Of a DNA stretch of 64,000 bases, positions 43,497-52,314 are shown piece by piece. The stretch is from positions 496,001 to 560,000 of the forward strand of contig CP054178.1 of assembly GCA_015709595.1 (NCBI GenBank), given 5' to 3'. This DNA is from Phycisphaeraceae bacterium. Its GTDB lineage: Bacteria > Planctomycetota > Phycisphaerae > Phycisphaerales > SM1A02. The notes beneath the pieces were generated by a model. It saw only the letters and a list, made by a program, of their open reading frames with translations. It was not told the DNA's origin and did no database searches. Each line of letters starts with the position of its first letter. The first letter of the stretch is position 1. The position numbers and the translations under genes are program-made.

Positions 43497-44580
43497 AACT
43501 CATCGCCGTGGCGTACTCCGCCAGCCGCCGCAGCACCTCGTAGGGTCCCTGCACGAGCAGAGAATCCCCTTCGTGGATCGTCGTCGCGGGCGGCGGGAAC
43601 AGCGCCGCCTCGCTTGGCCCGCGCCGCAGTTTCACGATTGACACCCCGTGGCGGGCCATGATGTCGGCGATCGTCATTCCCATCAGCGGCCCGCCGGGCC
43701 TCACATCCCATCGCTGCAGCACCACCAGGTCATCCCCCACGATGAACGAATGGATGATCGACGGCTCCACCGCCGACATGGCGAAGGCCGGCGCCGACAC
43801 CGCCGACTGCGACATCGACTGGTGGATGTTGAATCCCTCGCCCACCTTGTTGGCCATGTTCTGGTCGAACATGCGCAGCACCACGCGGATCCGGGGGTTG
43901 ATCCGACGCGCGTCCAGCGCGACTTCCAGGTTGGCCAGGTCATCGTTGGTGGCCACGATGATGCTCTTGGCGTGGGCGATGTTGGCGTCCCCCAGCAGCA
44001 CGTCGCGACGGGCGTCGCCGATCAGCAGCGGCACGCCGTCGCGCCGCAGTTCCTCGAAGAACTGGTTGTTCGGGTCGCGCTCGACGACGACCACGCTTTC
44101 GCCCAGCCGTCGCAGCAGCAGGTACGTGCTGTAGCCGAGCTTGCCGAACCCCACGAGCACGATGTGATTGCGCAGTTGCGAAGCCATCATCACGCACCAG
44201 CTCCGTTCCGACCGCTTCCGGTCGCGCAGGACGAGGGCGAAGTCGATGATGCCCTCGATGATCACCGTCAGCCCGAGAATCGGCATGACGAAATACATCA
44301 GGTCGAGCACCAGCGAGTCAGGGAAGTCATAGGGCGGGGTCTCGGCGAAGATCAGCAGCCACGCCGACCACAGGGCCTTGAGGTAGGGCATGTCCCGCTC
44401 GGGGCCGAGCGTCTTGAAGAGCAGCGCTCCGCCGTTGAGCACCGCCAGCATGATGATCGCCCGCACCGCGAAATGCCGCCCCAGCACGCGCAGGAAGCAC
44501 CACTCACGCCACACCCGCAGCCGCCACCGATTGCGGCGGGGATGCGCCAGGGCGAGATGATCGAATGGGGTGACGGGCAC
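43495..44580 (-). CDS. RCK-domain membrane protein, potassium-channel-like, without a canonical filter
   Basis: A two-helix-plus-RCK protein of about 361 residues. Residues about 30-120 contain two membrane helices around a pore-like segment (WSAWLLIFAETPPYDFP), but the potassium selectivity filter TVGYGD is absent. After this come a TrkA-N Rossmann domain (HIVLVGFGKLGYSTYLLL, about 152-169) and a TrkA-C part (GDSLLVQGPYEVL). Such proteins gate ion flow by nucleotide or ligand binding. GTG 44580 is used; ATG 44739 would overlap the divergent ABC gene by 16 bases. Ion specificity unknown. Confidence 0.72.
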   Translation of the reverse strand: MPVTPFDHLALAHPRRNRWRLRVWREWCFLRVLGRHFAVRAIIMLAVLNGGALLFKTLGPERDMPYLKALWSAWLLIFAETPPYDFPDSLVLDLMYFVMPILGLTVIIEGIIDFALVLRDRKRSERSWCVMMASQLRNHIVLVGFGKLGYSTYLLLRRLGESVVVVERDPNNQFFEELRRDGVPLLIGDARRDVLLGDANIAHAKSIIVATNDDLANLEVALDARRINPRIRVVLRMFDQNMANKVGEGFNIHQSMSQSAVSAPAFAMSAVEPSIIHSFIVGDDLVVLQRWDVRPGGPLMGMTIADIMARHGVSIVKLRRGPSEAALFPPPATTIHEGDSLLVQGPYEVLRRLAEYATAMS

Positions 44581-44723
44581 AGGGGTTCCGAGGACGGCCT
44601 CGCGGGAGACGCGACGGCGGGACGGACGACCGAGGATACCGCGCTCGTACCGGTTGGGGGGTCGCGTCGAGTCATCATCGACTCGCGCAACAGGCGGGAC
44701 GCTTGATTCCGTACAATCCACGC

Positions 44724-45677
44724 ATGAGCACCGCCGCACTCACCGTCACGGACGCTCGCAAGCACTACGGCCGCACGCCGGCCCTGACGGGCGCCTCCTT
44801 CCATCTGCAGCGCGGCGAATGGCTGGGCCTGCTCGGCCCCAACGGAGCGGGCAAATCCACGCTCGTCAAGGCCATCGCTGGGCGCGTTCGGCTGGATGGC
44901 GGCGCCATCATGCTTCTCGATGCCTGCGTCGCTGGTGAGGGCGCGGCGAGAGACGACCGACCTTCCGCGTCGCCCGCCGACGCCCGGGCGCGGCTTGGCG
45001 TCGTGCCCCAGGAGATCGCCATCTACCCTCTTCTCACCGCGCGTGAGAACCTGGAGGTGTTCGGCTCACTGGCGGGTCTGGCCGGCGCGGCGCTCGCCGA
45101 GCGCGTGACATGGGCCCTGGACTTCGCCGGACTGGCCGACCGGGCGCGCGACCGGGCCGGCACATTCTCGGGGGGCATGAAGCGGCGGCTGAACATCGGT
45201 TGCTCCATCCTTCACAGGCCGCAGGTGATCCTGTTGGATGAGCCGACCGTTGGCGTCGATCCGCAAAGCCGCGAGCGCATCTGGCAGATGCTCGCCCAGC
45301 TGCGGAACGACGGGGCCTCGATTCTGCTCACCTCTCATCAGCTTGATGAGGTCGAACGCGTCTGCGACCGCATCGTCATCATCGACCACGGCAAGGTCGT
45401 GGCCGAGGGTACCGTGGAGTCGTTGATCGCCGCCACCATCGGACGCGAGCGTCGCGTGACGATCACGCTCGACCGCGCCGCGAGCGACGTGTCGCTCAAT
45501 GACTTCACTTTTGATGGTCCGCGCGCTGTCGGGCGCATGGGCAACGTGGCGGCGGAGCTGCCTGCGATTCTCACGCGGCTGGCCGAGCGCGGCTGCCGCG
45601 TGGAAGACGTTCACATCGACACACCCACCCTCCAGGCGGTCTTCATCCACCTCACCGGACGCGAACTGCGGGAGTGA
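44724..45677 (+). CDS. ABC transporter ATP-binding protein (ABC-2 export type)
   Basis: A 317-residue ATPase subunit. Walker [12 protein letters not shown] is at 37-46, the signature [12 protein letters not shown] near 150, Walker [14 protein letters not shown] near 170, and the switch His in [14 protein letters not shown]. The C-terminal extension of about 80 residues is of the DrrA/CcmA type. It is followed by an ABC-2 permease, so the pair forms an exporter of drug, lipid or polysaccharide type. Start ATG 44724. Confidence 0.95.
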   Translation: MSTAALTVTDARKHYGRTPALTGASFHLQRGEWLGLLGPNGAGKSTLVKAIAGRVRLDGGAIMLLDACVAGEGAARDDRPSASPADARARLGVVPQEIAIYPLLTARENLEVFGSLAGLAGAALAERVTWALDFAGLADRARDRAGTFSGGMKRRLNIGCSILHRPQVILLDEPTVGVDPQSRERIWQMLAQLRNDGASILLTSHQLDEVERVCDRIVIIDHGKVVAEGTVESLIAATIGRERRVTITLDRAASDVSLNDFTFDGPRAVGRMGNVAAELPAILTRLAERGCRVEDVHIDTPTLQAVFIHLTGRELRE

Positions 45678-45691
45678 CCCTTTCCCAGCGG

Positions 45692-45710
45692 CGCAGGCGT
45701 CTCGCCTGCG
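45692..45710. repeat. Short dispersed palindrome (copy 2, perfect arms)
   Basis: CGCAGGCG, TCT, CGCCTGCG: an 8-base perfect stem with a 3-base loop, in the short gap between the ABC ATPase and permease genes. The same element in opposite orientation lies at 54779-54795, and a diverged copy at 4286-4304. Confidence 0.75.
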
Positions 45711-45759
45711 TCACAGAACCCTCGGGAATGCTCGCCCCCAACCTCGACACAACCCATCA

Positions 45760-47151
45760 ATGAACACCCTTCTCCGCATCAACTGGCTCAATCTCAAGCG
45801 CGACCACGTGGCGCTGGGGCTGACATTCGTGCTGCCGATCATCTTTTTTTCGATCTTCGCGTCCATCTTCGCGGGCATGAGCGGCGGCGGCGTGGGAGGC
45901 GACAACGCGATTGATGTCATCGTGGTCGATGAGGATGGCACCGAGGTCGCCCGCCGCTTCATCGACACGCTCACGCGGACGGACGGGCTGGCCATCCACA
46001 CCGCGCCGCGCGCGACGCACGAGAACCCATCCCCAGCGCGGTACACCCGCGACACGGCCCGTCAGCGCGTCCGCTCCGGCGCCGTGCCCGCGGCGGTCAT
46101 CATCCCGCCCGGCTTCGGCGACGGCTTCGGCGACTTCGCCGCCGCCTCGCAGGGAGCTGGCGGAGCGAGCGTGCAACTCATCTACGACCCCGCCGACCCC
46201 ATCGCGCAGTTCGCCGTCAGCGGGTTGATGCAGGCGGCGGCCTTCCGCGCCGCGCCGGACATCCTGATGGAGCGAGGGCTGGGCGCTCTCGACCAATTCG
46301 GCGGCGGACTCACCGAGCAGCAGCGGCAGGCGATTGACCAACTGCGGCCCTTCCTGCGAGGCGAGCAGGCGTGGAACGACATGGAAGGCGTGAGGGACGA
46401 GCCGCCAGCCACCGGAGGCGACAAGCCGGCGGCCGATCGCCAATCGCCCACGGCCGGCTTCGAGGGACTCATCCGCGTCGAATCCCTCAACGTGCGCGCC
46501 GATGACGCCGCGAAGGAATCGCCATCCATGATTCCCTATTACGCCGCGGGCATCGGCGTCATGTTCCTGCTGTTTTCCATGGCCGGCGCGGCCGGGTCGC
46601 TGCTGGAGGAGCAGGAGGCCGGCGTGCTCGACCGCCTGCTCACCGGCCGCTCCACCATGACGGGCCTGCTTGTCAGCAAGTGGCTGTTCTTCACGCTGAT
46701 CGGCTTCATGCAGGTGTCGATCATGTTCATCTGGGGCGCGCTGCTCTTCGGGTTGGAACTCTTCACGCCCACGCGGCTGACGGGGTTTGTCATGATGGCG
46801 CTGATCACCGCCGCCGCCGCCAGCGCCTTCGGCCTGGTGCTGGCCACCCTCAGCCGCAGCCGGGCGCAGTTGAGCGGGCTTTCGACGATCATCATTCTCA
46901 TCATGTCGGCGGTGGGCGGAAGCATGATTCCCCGCATGTTCATGCCCGAGGCCATGAAGGCCGCCGGACGATTCACGTTCAACGGCCACGCGCTGGATGG
47001 CTTTCTGAAGGTGTTCTGGAACGACGATCCCGGCGCGACTGTGGCGTCATCCTTGGCGTCCATCGCGCCGCAGGTGGGCATCCTTGCTGCAATGGGGGCG
47101 GCGTGCCTGATTCTGAGCCGAGTCTTCGCCCGCAGGTGGGAGACGGCGTAA
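45760..47151 (+). CDS. ABC-2-type permease
   Basis: The membrane half of the exporter, 463 residues, with one helix at the N-terminus (about 18-40). A large periplasmic domain spans about 45-255 (SGAVPAAVIIPPGF, IYDPADP). Five or six helices fill the C-terminal part: GIGVMFLLFSMAGAAGSLLE, then VLDRLLTGRSTMTGLLVSKW and onward. This is the layout of ABC-2 (YhgE/NatB-like) permeases. ATG 45760 lies 82 bases after the ATPase gene. Substrate unknown. Confidence 0.92.
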   Translation: MNTLLRINWLNLKRDHVALGLTFVLPIIFFSIFASIFAGMSGGGVGGDNAIDVIVVDEDGTEVARRFIDTLTRTDGLAIHTAPRATHENPSPARYTRDTARQRVRSGAVPAAVIIPPGFGDGFGDFAAASQGAGGASVQLIYDPADPIAQFAVSGLMQAAAFRAAPDILMERGLGALDQFGGGLTEQQRQAIDQLRPFLRGEQAWNDMEGVRDEPPATGGDKPAADRQSPTAGFEGLIRVESLNVRADDAAKESPSMIPYYAAGIGVMFLLFSMAGAAGSLLEEQEAGVLDRLLTGRSTMTGLLVSKWLFFTLIGFMQVSIMFIWGALLFGLELFTPTRLTGFVMMALITAAAASAFGLVLATLSRSRAQLSGLSTIIILIMSAVGGSMIPRMFMPEAMKAAGRFTFNGHALDGFLKVFWNDDPGATVASSLASIAPQVGILAAMGAACLILSRVFARRWETA

Positions 47152-47242
47152 GCAATGGTGAGCGTCGGCGCGACCGCGAACGACGCCAGCGTGGCGGCGG
47201 TTGAACGCATACCCACGCCAGTGCGTGAGGAATGGCCGCAAC

Positions 47243-48142
47243 TCAGCGGTCGCTTCGGTCGTCGAACCGGAACTCGAAATCCTCCCGCTCCGGCGGCAGC
47301 CCCGGCTGGCGCGACTTCTGACGGGATCGAAGAAATCGCAGGCGGCGCTCACCGGCCTCATCCAATCCCGAGTTCTCCGATCCCGGTCGACGCACGTCGG
47401 GCGCAGCGGGCTGCCGCGCCGGCTGGCCGGGCGCCATCGGCTCACCGGCATTCCGCATGGTCGGATCCGATTGCATGGTCTCGCCGCGCATGGGCTGATC
47501 GCCCTGCATCGCCTGGCCTCCCGCGCGTGACCCTCGCTCCCGGGCGGCGCGCTCGGCCATGACTCGGGCGGCCTCTTCGGCCAGCATGGTCTTGAAGCGC
47601 GACTGCTGCTCCTCCGTCAGCAGTTTCCACGCCTGCTCCTGCACCGATTCCAGCCGGGGCATGGCGGACATGAGTCGCTGACTCTCGGCGACCAGGTCGG
47701 GGTCGAGAGGTCGGCGGGACTGCTCGGCCTCGCGCCGGAGGCGGTCCAGCCGGCGCAATCGCTCGCCATGCTCCTCGCGGAAAGCGGCCTGCCGATCGCG
47801 GAAGTCCGCGAGCAGTCGCTGCAAATTCCCCCGTTGATCCTCGGAGAGTTCGAAGGCGAAGAGCATCCGCAACCAGCGCTCGGGCGGGATGGGGGGCTCC
47901 TGGGGGCGTCGATCGCCTCGACGGTCGAAGGGCGAGCCGCCTCGGGCGTCCTCGATGACCTCCGGCCCGCCGAGAATGCCTCCATCGCGGGTGGCAGAGG
48001 CGTCATCGGACTTGTTCCGCTCGCGCTGGGCGGGGGGATCCGTCCGAGAGGATGCGGGCGGGGAATCCTGACCAGATGATGCGCCAAATGACGCCAGCGA
48101 CGTGGCCAGACAGATGGAGAGCAGCAGGACGCCTCGTGGCAT
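47243..48142 (-). CDS. Exported LTXXQ-like (Spy/CpxP-type) protein
   Basis: A 299-residue exported protein. The signal peptide spans about residues 1-24. A charged helical region (about 85-200) contains LSEDQRGNLQRLLADFRDRQ and LLTEEQQSRFKTML, two LTxxQ-like motifs of the Spy/CpxP periplasmic chaperone family. The rest is Gly/Arg/Gln-rich and low in complexity. ATG 48142 has GGAGGA 8 bases upstream. The role is inferred as envelope stress or repair. Confidence 0.62.
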   Translation of the reverse strand: MPRGVLLLSICLATSLASFGASSGQDSPPASSRTDPPAQRERNKSDDASATRDGGILGGPEVIEDARGGSPFDRRGDRRPQEPPIPPERWLRMLFAFELSEDQRGNLQRLLADFRDRQAAFREEHGERLRRLDRLRREAEQSRRPLDPDLVAESQRLMSAMPRLESVQEQAWKLLTEEQQSRFKTMLAEEAARVMAERAARERGSRAGGQAMQGDQPMRGETMQSDPTMRNAGEPMAPGQPARQPAAPDVRRPGSENSGLDEAGERRLRFLRSRQKSRQPGLPPEREDFEFRFDDRSDR

Positions 48143-48195
48143 GTCGATTCCTCCATCGGGAGAGTGACCGCTCGGACAACGAATGGACCTGACGG

Positions 48196-49134
48196 CTATT
48201 GCACCCCCGCGGGGTCGCCGGGACGGGCCTGCGGGGATATCCCGTCTGGACCGATAGGCGCGGGCTGCGGGGGTTCACCGGCCAAGGTGGGTGCGTCGGG
48301 AGACGCTGAAGCCGCATGGTCGGCGGCGGACAGCAACGTGGTTGAAACACGCGTGATTCCCGCATCGCCGGTGTCCGACGAATCCGGCAGGGCGTCATCC
48401 AGAGTCTCTGGCGGCGGGGGCGCGACCTCGCCAGGCGCGTGAATGCTCAGGTGCTCAACCAGCGAGGCGTGCCAGCGCTCCCACCGGTCGATGAGCGCGC
48501 GGGTGCGCCGGACCTCACGAATCAGCTCGTCGCGCGTCATCTGCATCGGGTCGCGTCGGTCTCGGGCCGGCTTGACGCCCAGCCGCCGTCGGAAACGATC
48601 GGTCGCCTCCAGACCGATCAGCAGCGTCACGACGTAGCGGAGCAGCTTCATCCCCACGCCACGCAACGCAAAGACGCGGCTGGTGCGCGCCAGCGCGGCG
48701 ACCCGGATGGGCCGCAGCAGGGGTAGACAGAGGACGACGATGTCGAGCCAGTTGCGACGGCAATACTCGACGCGGCATTCCGCGATGGCCACCTTGATGG
48801 CGAACTCGATGAAGAAGGCCGCCCAGATGACGGCGATCGACGCCGCGCTCGCCCACCATTGCCATGTGCCCGGCTCCGGCGGCCAGAGCAGCTCCCACGC
48901 CAGCAGGGGCAGGATCGCCAGCGCCAGGATGATCATCGGCCAGTAGAACAAGTGATCGACGCGACGGCGCAGGTCGTCATCGGCCACCACCAGCCCGATG
49001 GTGAACACGCGCACATGGCGTACGCCGGGGCGGGGCGGGGGCACGACTTCTCCCCGCCGGATGACGCGGATCGGGTGCACCCGGCCCGCGGCGGACCGGC
49101 GCGATGCATGCTGGCGTCCGGAACCGTCGTCCAT
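48196..49134 (-). CDS. Voltage-sensor-like membrane protein without a pore domain
   Basis: A 312-residue protein with four hydrophobic segments at about 66-175. The third and fourth look like S3-S4 of voltage-gated channels: NWLDIVVLCLPLLRPIRVAA, then ARTSRVFALRGVGMKLLR, with Arg spaced along the helix. Preceding segments (FFIEFAIKVAIAECRVEYC) fit S2. No pore helices or filter follow; instead there is a soluble Pro/Ala-rich C-terminal region of about 110 residues. It starts at ATG 49134, 3 bases after the serine hydrolase stop on the same strand. A voltage-sensor-only protein is inferred. Confidence 0.6.
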   Translation of the reverse strand: MDDGSGRQHASRRSAAGRVHPIRVIRRGEVVPPPRPGVRHVRVFTIGLVVADDDLRRRVDHLFYWPMIILALAILPLLAWELLWPPEPGTWQWWASAASIAVIWAAFFIEFAIKVAIAECRVEYCRRNWLDIVVLCLPLLRPIRVAALARTSRVFALRGVGMKLLRYVVTLLIGLEATDRFRRRLGVKPARDRRDPMQMTRDELIREVRRTRALIDRWERWHASLVEHLSIHAPGEVAPPPPETLDDALPDSSDTGDAGITRVSTTLLSAADHAASASPDAPTLAGEPPQPAPIGPDGISPQARPGDPAGVQ

Positions 49135-49137
49135 GCG

Positions 49138-50268
49138 TCAGTCCTTCAGGACGTGCTCGCGGAGTTTCTTCACCGCCTCCAGCCCCGCCTGCTCGCCCGT
49201 GCCCGCGTTGGAGCAGACGACGATGGCCAGATCATCTTCGGGGAAGACCCACATCCACGCAAAGAACATGCCCGCGCTGCCGTTGTGGGCCGTGCCGGGC
49301 GTGCCGAACTGCCCCGAGGAGAACCACCCCATGGCGTAGTCGTTGAGCGCGGGCTGATGCAGCCGCTTGATGGTTGCGGCCTTGAGCAGTTTCGTGTCCT
49401 CGCCGCGCAGGCCCTTGAGGTGCAGGGCGACGAACCTGGCGAAGTCCTCGATCGTCGCGTGAATGTCGCCGCCGGGTTGGAGCACGGGAGGCAGATTCAC
49501 GCGCGGGTCCGGCGCGATCGGCGCCAGACCATTGCTCATGGCGAAGTGGCCCCACGGCTGGTCGGGCGTCTCCTGCCGCTCGCGCGAGCCGGGGAGTCCG
49601 AAGCCGCTCCGATTCATGTCCAGCGGTTTGAAGATGCGCTCGCGGATGAGGTCTTCCCATGACTGGCCGGTGAGCCGCTCCAGCATCGCCGCGACGATGG
49701 TGTAACCCGCGTTGGAGTACTCGTACTTCGTGCCCACTTCATGCAAAGGCGGCTGCTTGAGAAGCCGTTCGATGAACGCACGCCGCTGCTCCGCGGGCGT
49801 GCCTTCGAGACGACCGGCGACCTGGCTTTCGGTCGGCCCGTTGCGCGTGAAGGCCATCACCCCCGCGCGGTGGGTGAGAAGCATTTCCAGCGTGACGGCC
49901 TCGTACGCAGGGTGAACCACGCCTTTGAGCTCGGGCAGAATGTCCACGATGGTCGTGGACCAGTCGAGTTTCCCCTCCTCGATGAACATGGCGACCAGCG
50001 TGGAGGTGAACGCCTTGGTGCAGGAGCCGATATGGAATCGGTCGTCGATCTGGACCGGGGCGGATTCAGTATTGCGTCGGCGCAGCCCGACGGCGCCGCG
50101 GGCGATGGTTTCGCCGCCCCGCACCACTGCCGCGGCCATGGCGGGCTGCTCGTGCTTGGCGCGGATCGGCTCAAGCACGGGGCCAATGTCGATGACGTCG
50201 CCCGCCCGCGCGGTGAACGCGAGCGAGGCGAGCGCGACCACCAGCAGCCGACGCTCCATCACGCGCAT
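49138..50268 (-). CDS. Class C beta-lactamase-family serine hydrolase (exported)
   Basis: A 376-residue exported hydrolase. The signal peptide ends near TARAGD. The nucleophile motif is SCTK (about 82-85), YSN is present (KYEYSNAGY), and HNGS replaces the usual HSGG. Family members cleave esters or peptides; true beta-lactamase function is unlikely. ATG 50268 has GGAGGA 8 bases upstream. It is probably co-transcribed with the voltage-sensor-like gene. Confidence 0.9.
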   Translation of the reverse strand: MRVMERRLLVVALASLAFTARAGDVIDIGPVLEPIRAKHEQPAMAAAVVRGGETIARGAVGLRRRNTESAPVQIDDRFHIGSCTKAFTSTLVAMFIEEGKLDWSTTIVDILPELKGVVHPAYEAVTLEMLLTHRAGVMAFTRNGPTESQVAGRLEGTPAEQRRAFIERLLKQPPLHEVGTKYEYSNAGYTIVAAMLERLTGQSWEDLIRERIFKPLDMNRSGFGLPGSRERQETPDQPWGHFAMSNGLAPIAPDPRVNLPPVLQPGGDIHATIEDFARFVALHLKGLRGEDTKLLKAATIKRLHQPALNDYAMGWFSSGQFGTPGTAHNGSAGMFFAWMWVFPEDDLAIVVCSNAGTGEQAGLEAVKKLREHVLKD

Positions 50269-50414
50269 GGTCCGAGTCCTCCGAACGCTCCACCCCCCGC
50301 TCGTCTCACCGATCCCGACACGCTCGCCCGTTCACCCAGTCGTCCAATCGCCAGATATCACTGTCCACCCCTCCGCGACTCTCGGTGGCCCCCGTGTTTC
50401 AAACTTCAGGGCGT

Positions 50415-52226
50415 TCACACCGCCGCCGGCAGCTCCACGCGGATGTGCAGCTCCTCCAACTGGTCCGGGTCGGCCACGCTCGGCGCCTCGGCCATCAGAT
50501 CCTGCCCGATGGCCGTCTTGGGGAAGGCGATCACGTCGCGGATGTTCTCCGTGCCCACCATGAGCATGACGATGCGGTCCAGCCCGAAGGCCAGCCCGCC
50601 GTGCGGCGGCGCGCCGTAGCGCAGCGCATCAAGCAGGAAGCCGAACTTGCGCTTCGCCTCGTCGCGCGACAGGCCGAGGATGTCGAACACCTTCGATTGG
50701 ATGTCCTGCCGGTGGATGCGGATCGACCCGCTGGCGCATTCGTACCCGTTGATGACGAAGTCATAACTGGTGGACACGCACTGCCCGGGGTCGGATTCCA
50801 GCAGATGCAGTTGATCGGGGCGCGGCATGACGAAGGGGTGATGCTCCGACACCCAGCGGCCGGCCTCCTCGTCCCGCTGGAACATGGGGAAGTCGGTCAC
50901 CCAGAGCATCCTCCACTCGCCGGTGCGGATCAGCCCCAGGTCGCGCGCCACGCGGTTGCGCACGTGCCCCATGGCGACGGACGCCACGCGCTCGGTGTCG
51001 GCGGTGAACAGAACGACATCCCCGGGCGCCAGATTCAGGCGCTTCACGAGTTCCGCGGCAATGGGCTCGACGAAGCGGGCGATGCCGGTTTCAAAGCCCC
51101 CGGTTGCCGAGCCGCCCGTGTACTTGACGACAGGCACTCCTCCCGCCTTGTAGGACTTGACGAGTTCGCTGTAGCCGTCGGTCAGTTTGCGGGTGAGTTT
51201 CTCCGCACCCCCCCCGGACGCTGAGCCGGGAACGCGCATGGCGCGCACCACGCCGCCCGGCTTGGCCAGCGCATCCAGGAAGACCCGGAACTCCGTCCTG
51301 ACCGCCAGGTCCGACACGTCCGCGATCTCAAGATCGAAGCGCAGGTCCGGCTTGTCGGTGCCGTAGCGGGCCATGGCCTCGGCGTAGGACATCACGGGAA
51401 TGTCGGAGATGGCGGCGTCCACCACCTCCTTGAACAGGTGGCGCATGAAGTCGCTCATGATGGCGAAGATGTCTTCGCGCGTGACGAAGGACATCTCGAG
51501 ATCGATCTGGCTGAACTCGGCCTGACGGTCGGCTCGCGGGTCTTCATCCCGGAAGCACTTGCAGATCTGCATATACCGGTCGCAGCCCGACATCATGAGA
51601 ATCTGCTTGTAAATCTGGGGGCTCTGCGGCAGGGCGTACCACATGCCCGGCAGGTGGCGCGAGGGGACGATGAAGTCCCGCGCGCCTTCGGGCGTGGTCT
51701 TGATGAGGATCGGCGTCTCCACCTCGATGAAGCCGTGGCGATCGAAGAAATCGCGCGTCACCTTGGTGACGCGGTGGCGCGTCCGCAGGATGTGCTGCAT
51801 GCGCGCCCGGCGCAGGTCGAGGTAGCGGTAGGTCAGGCGCGTCTCCTCCGCGATCTTCTCGGCGTCATGCTCGTCGGGCAGGATGGGCGGCGTGTCGGTG
51901 CGGGTGAGCACCTCGAGCTCCTTCGCCACCAGCTCCACCTCGCCCGTGGCCAGCCGCGGGTTAGCGCCGGCTTCGCGCCGGCGCACCTCGCCTCGCACGG
52001 CGATCACGTCCTCGCGCCGAAGCGACCGCGCCTCCTGCATGGTCTGCTCGCTCACGTCCTCGGCGTGAAAGACCACCTGCGTCAGTCCCGCGAAGTCGCG
52101 CAGGTCGATGAACACCAGTCCCTTGCCCTGATCGCGGTAGGTGTTCACCCATCCGTTCAACGTGACGGCTTGTCCGACGTGATTCGTGCGGAGTTGACCG
52201 CAGGTGTGCGTGCGCTTCAGTTGCAT
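50415..52226 (-). CDS. aspS: Aspartyl-tRNA synthetase
   Basis: A class II synthetase that charges tRNA-Asp (or tRNA-Asp/Asn). The 603-residue bacterial form has the N-terminal OB fold (VTLNGWVNTYRDQGKGLVFI), motif 2 FRDEDPRADRQAEFSQIDLE, the GAD-type insert in the middle, and motif 3 GGLAFGLDRIVMLM. A run of eight C on the plus strand near 51208 lies within the gene. ATG 52226 matches the family start (MQLKRTHTCG). No tRNA genes are close. Confidence 0.97.
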   Translation of the reverse strand: MQLKRTHTCGQLRTNHVGQAVTLNGWVNTYRDQGKGLVFIDLRDFAGLTQVVFHAEDVSEQTMQEARSLRREDVIAVRGEVRRREAGANPRLATGEVELVAKELEVLTRTDTPPILPDEHDAEKIAEETRLTYRYLDLRRARMQHILRTRHRVTKVTRDFFDRHGFIEVETPILIKTTPEGARDFIVPSRHLPGMWYALPQSPQIYKQILMMSGCDRYMQICKCFRDEDPRADRQAEFSQIDLEMSFVTREDIFAIMSDFMRHLFKEVVDAAISDIPVMSYAEAMARYGTDKPDLRFDLEIADVSDLAVRTEFRVFLDALAKPGGVVRAMRVPGSASGGGAEKLTRKLTDGYSELVKSYKAGGVPVVKYTGGSATGGFETGIARFVEPIAAELVKRLNLAPGDVVLFTADTERVASVAMGHVRNRVARDLGLIRTGEWRMLWVTDFPMFQRDEEAGRWVSEHHPFVMPRPDQLHLLESDPGQCVSTSYDFVINGYECASGSIRIHRQDIQSKVFDILGLSRDEAKRKFGFLLDALRYGAPPHGGLAFGLDRIVMLMVGTENIRDVIAFPKTAIGQDLMAEAPSVADPDQLEELHIRVELPAAV

Positions 52227-52314
52227 GAGCGGGGATTCCTGTCCGTGTGGGCGGGAATCCTAGCGGCGGGGCACGCGAAGGGAATGAGAAGCGTTCACTC
52301 GTCCGGGGCCGTCA

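Noticed and set aside
49138-50268. True class C beta-lactamase (resistance gene)
   Set aside because: HNGS in place of KTG/HSGG and family-wide sequence look are those of general serine hydrolases; nothing supports resistance.
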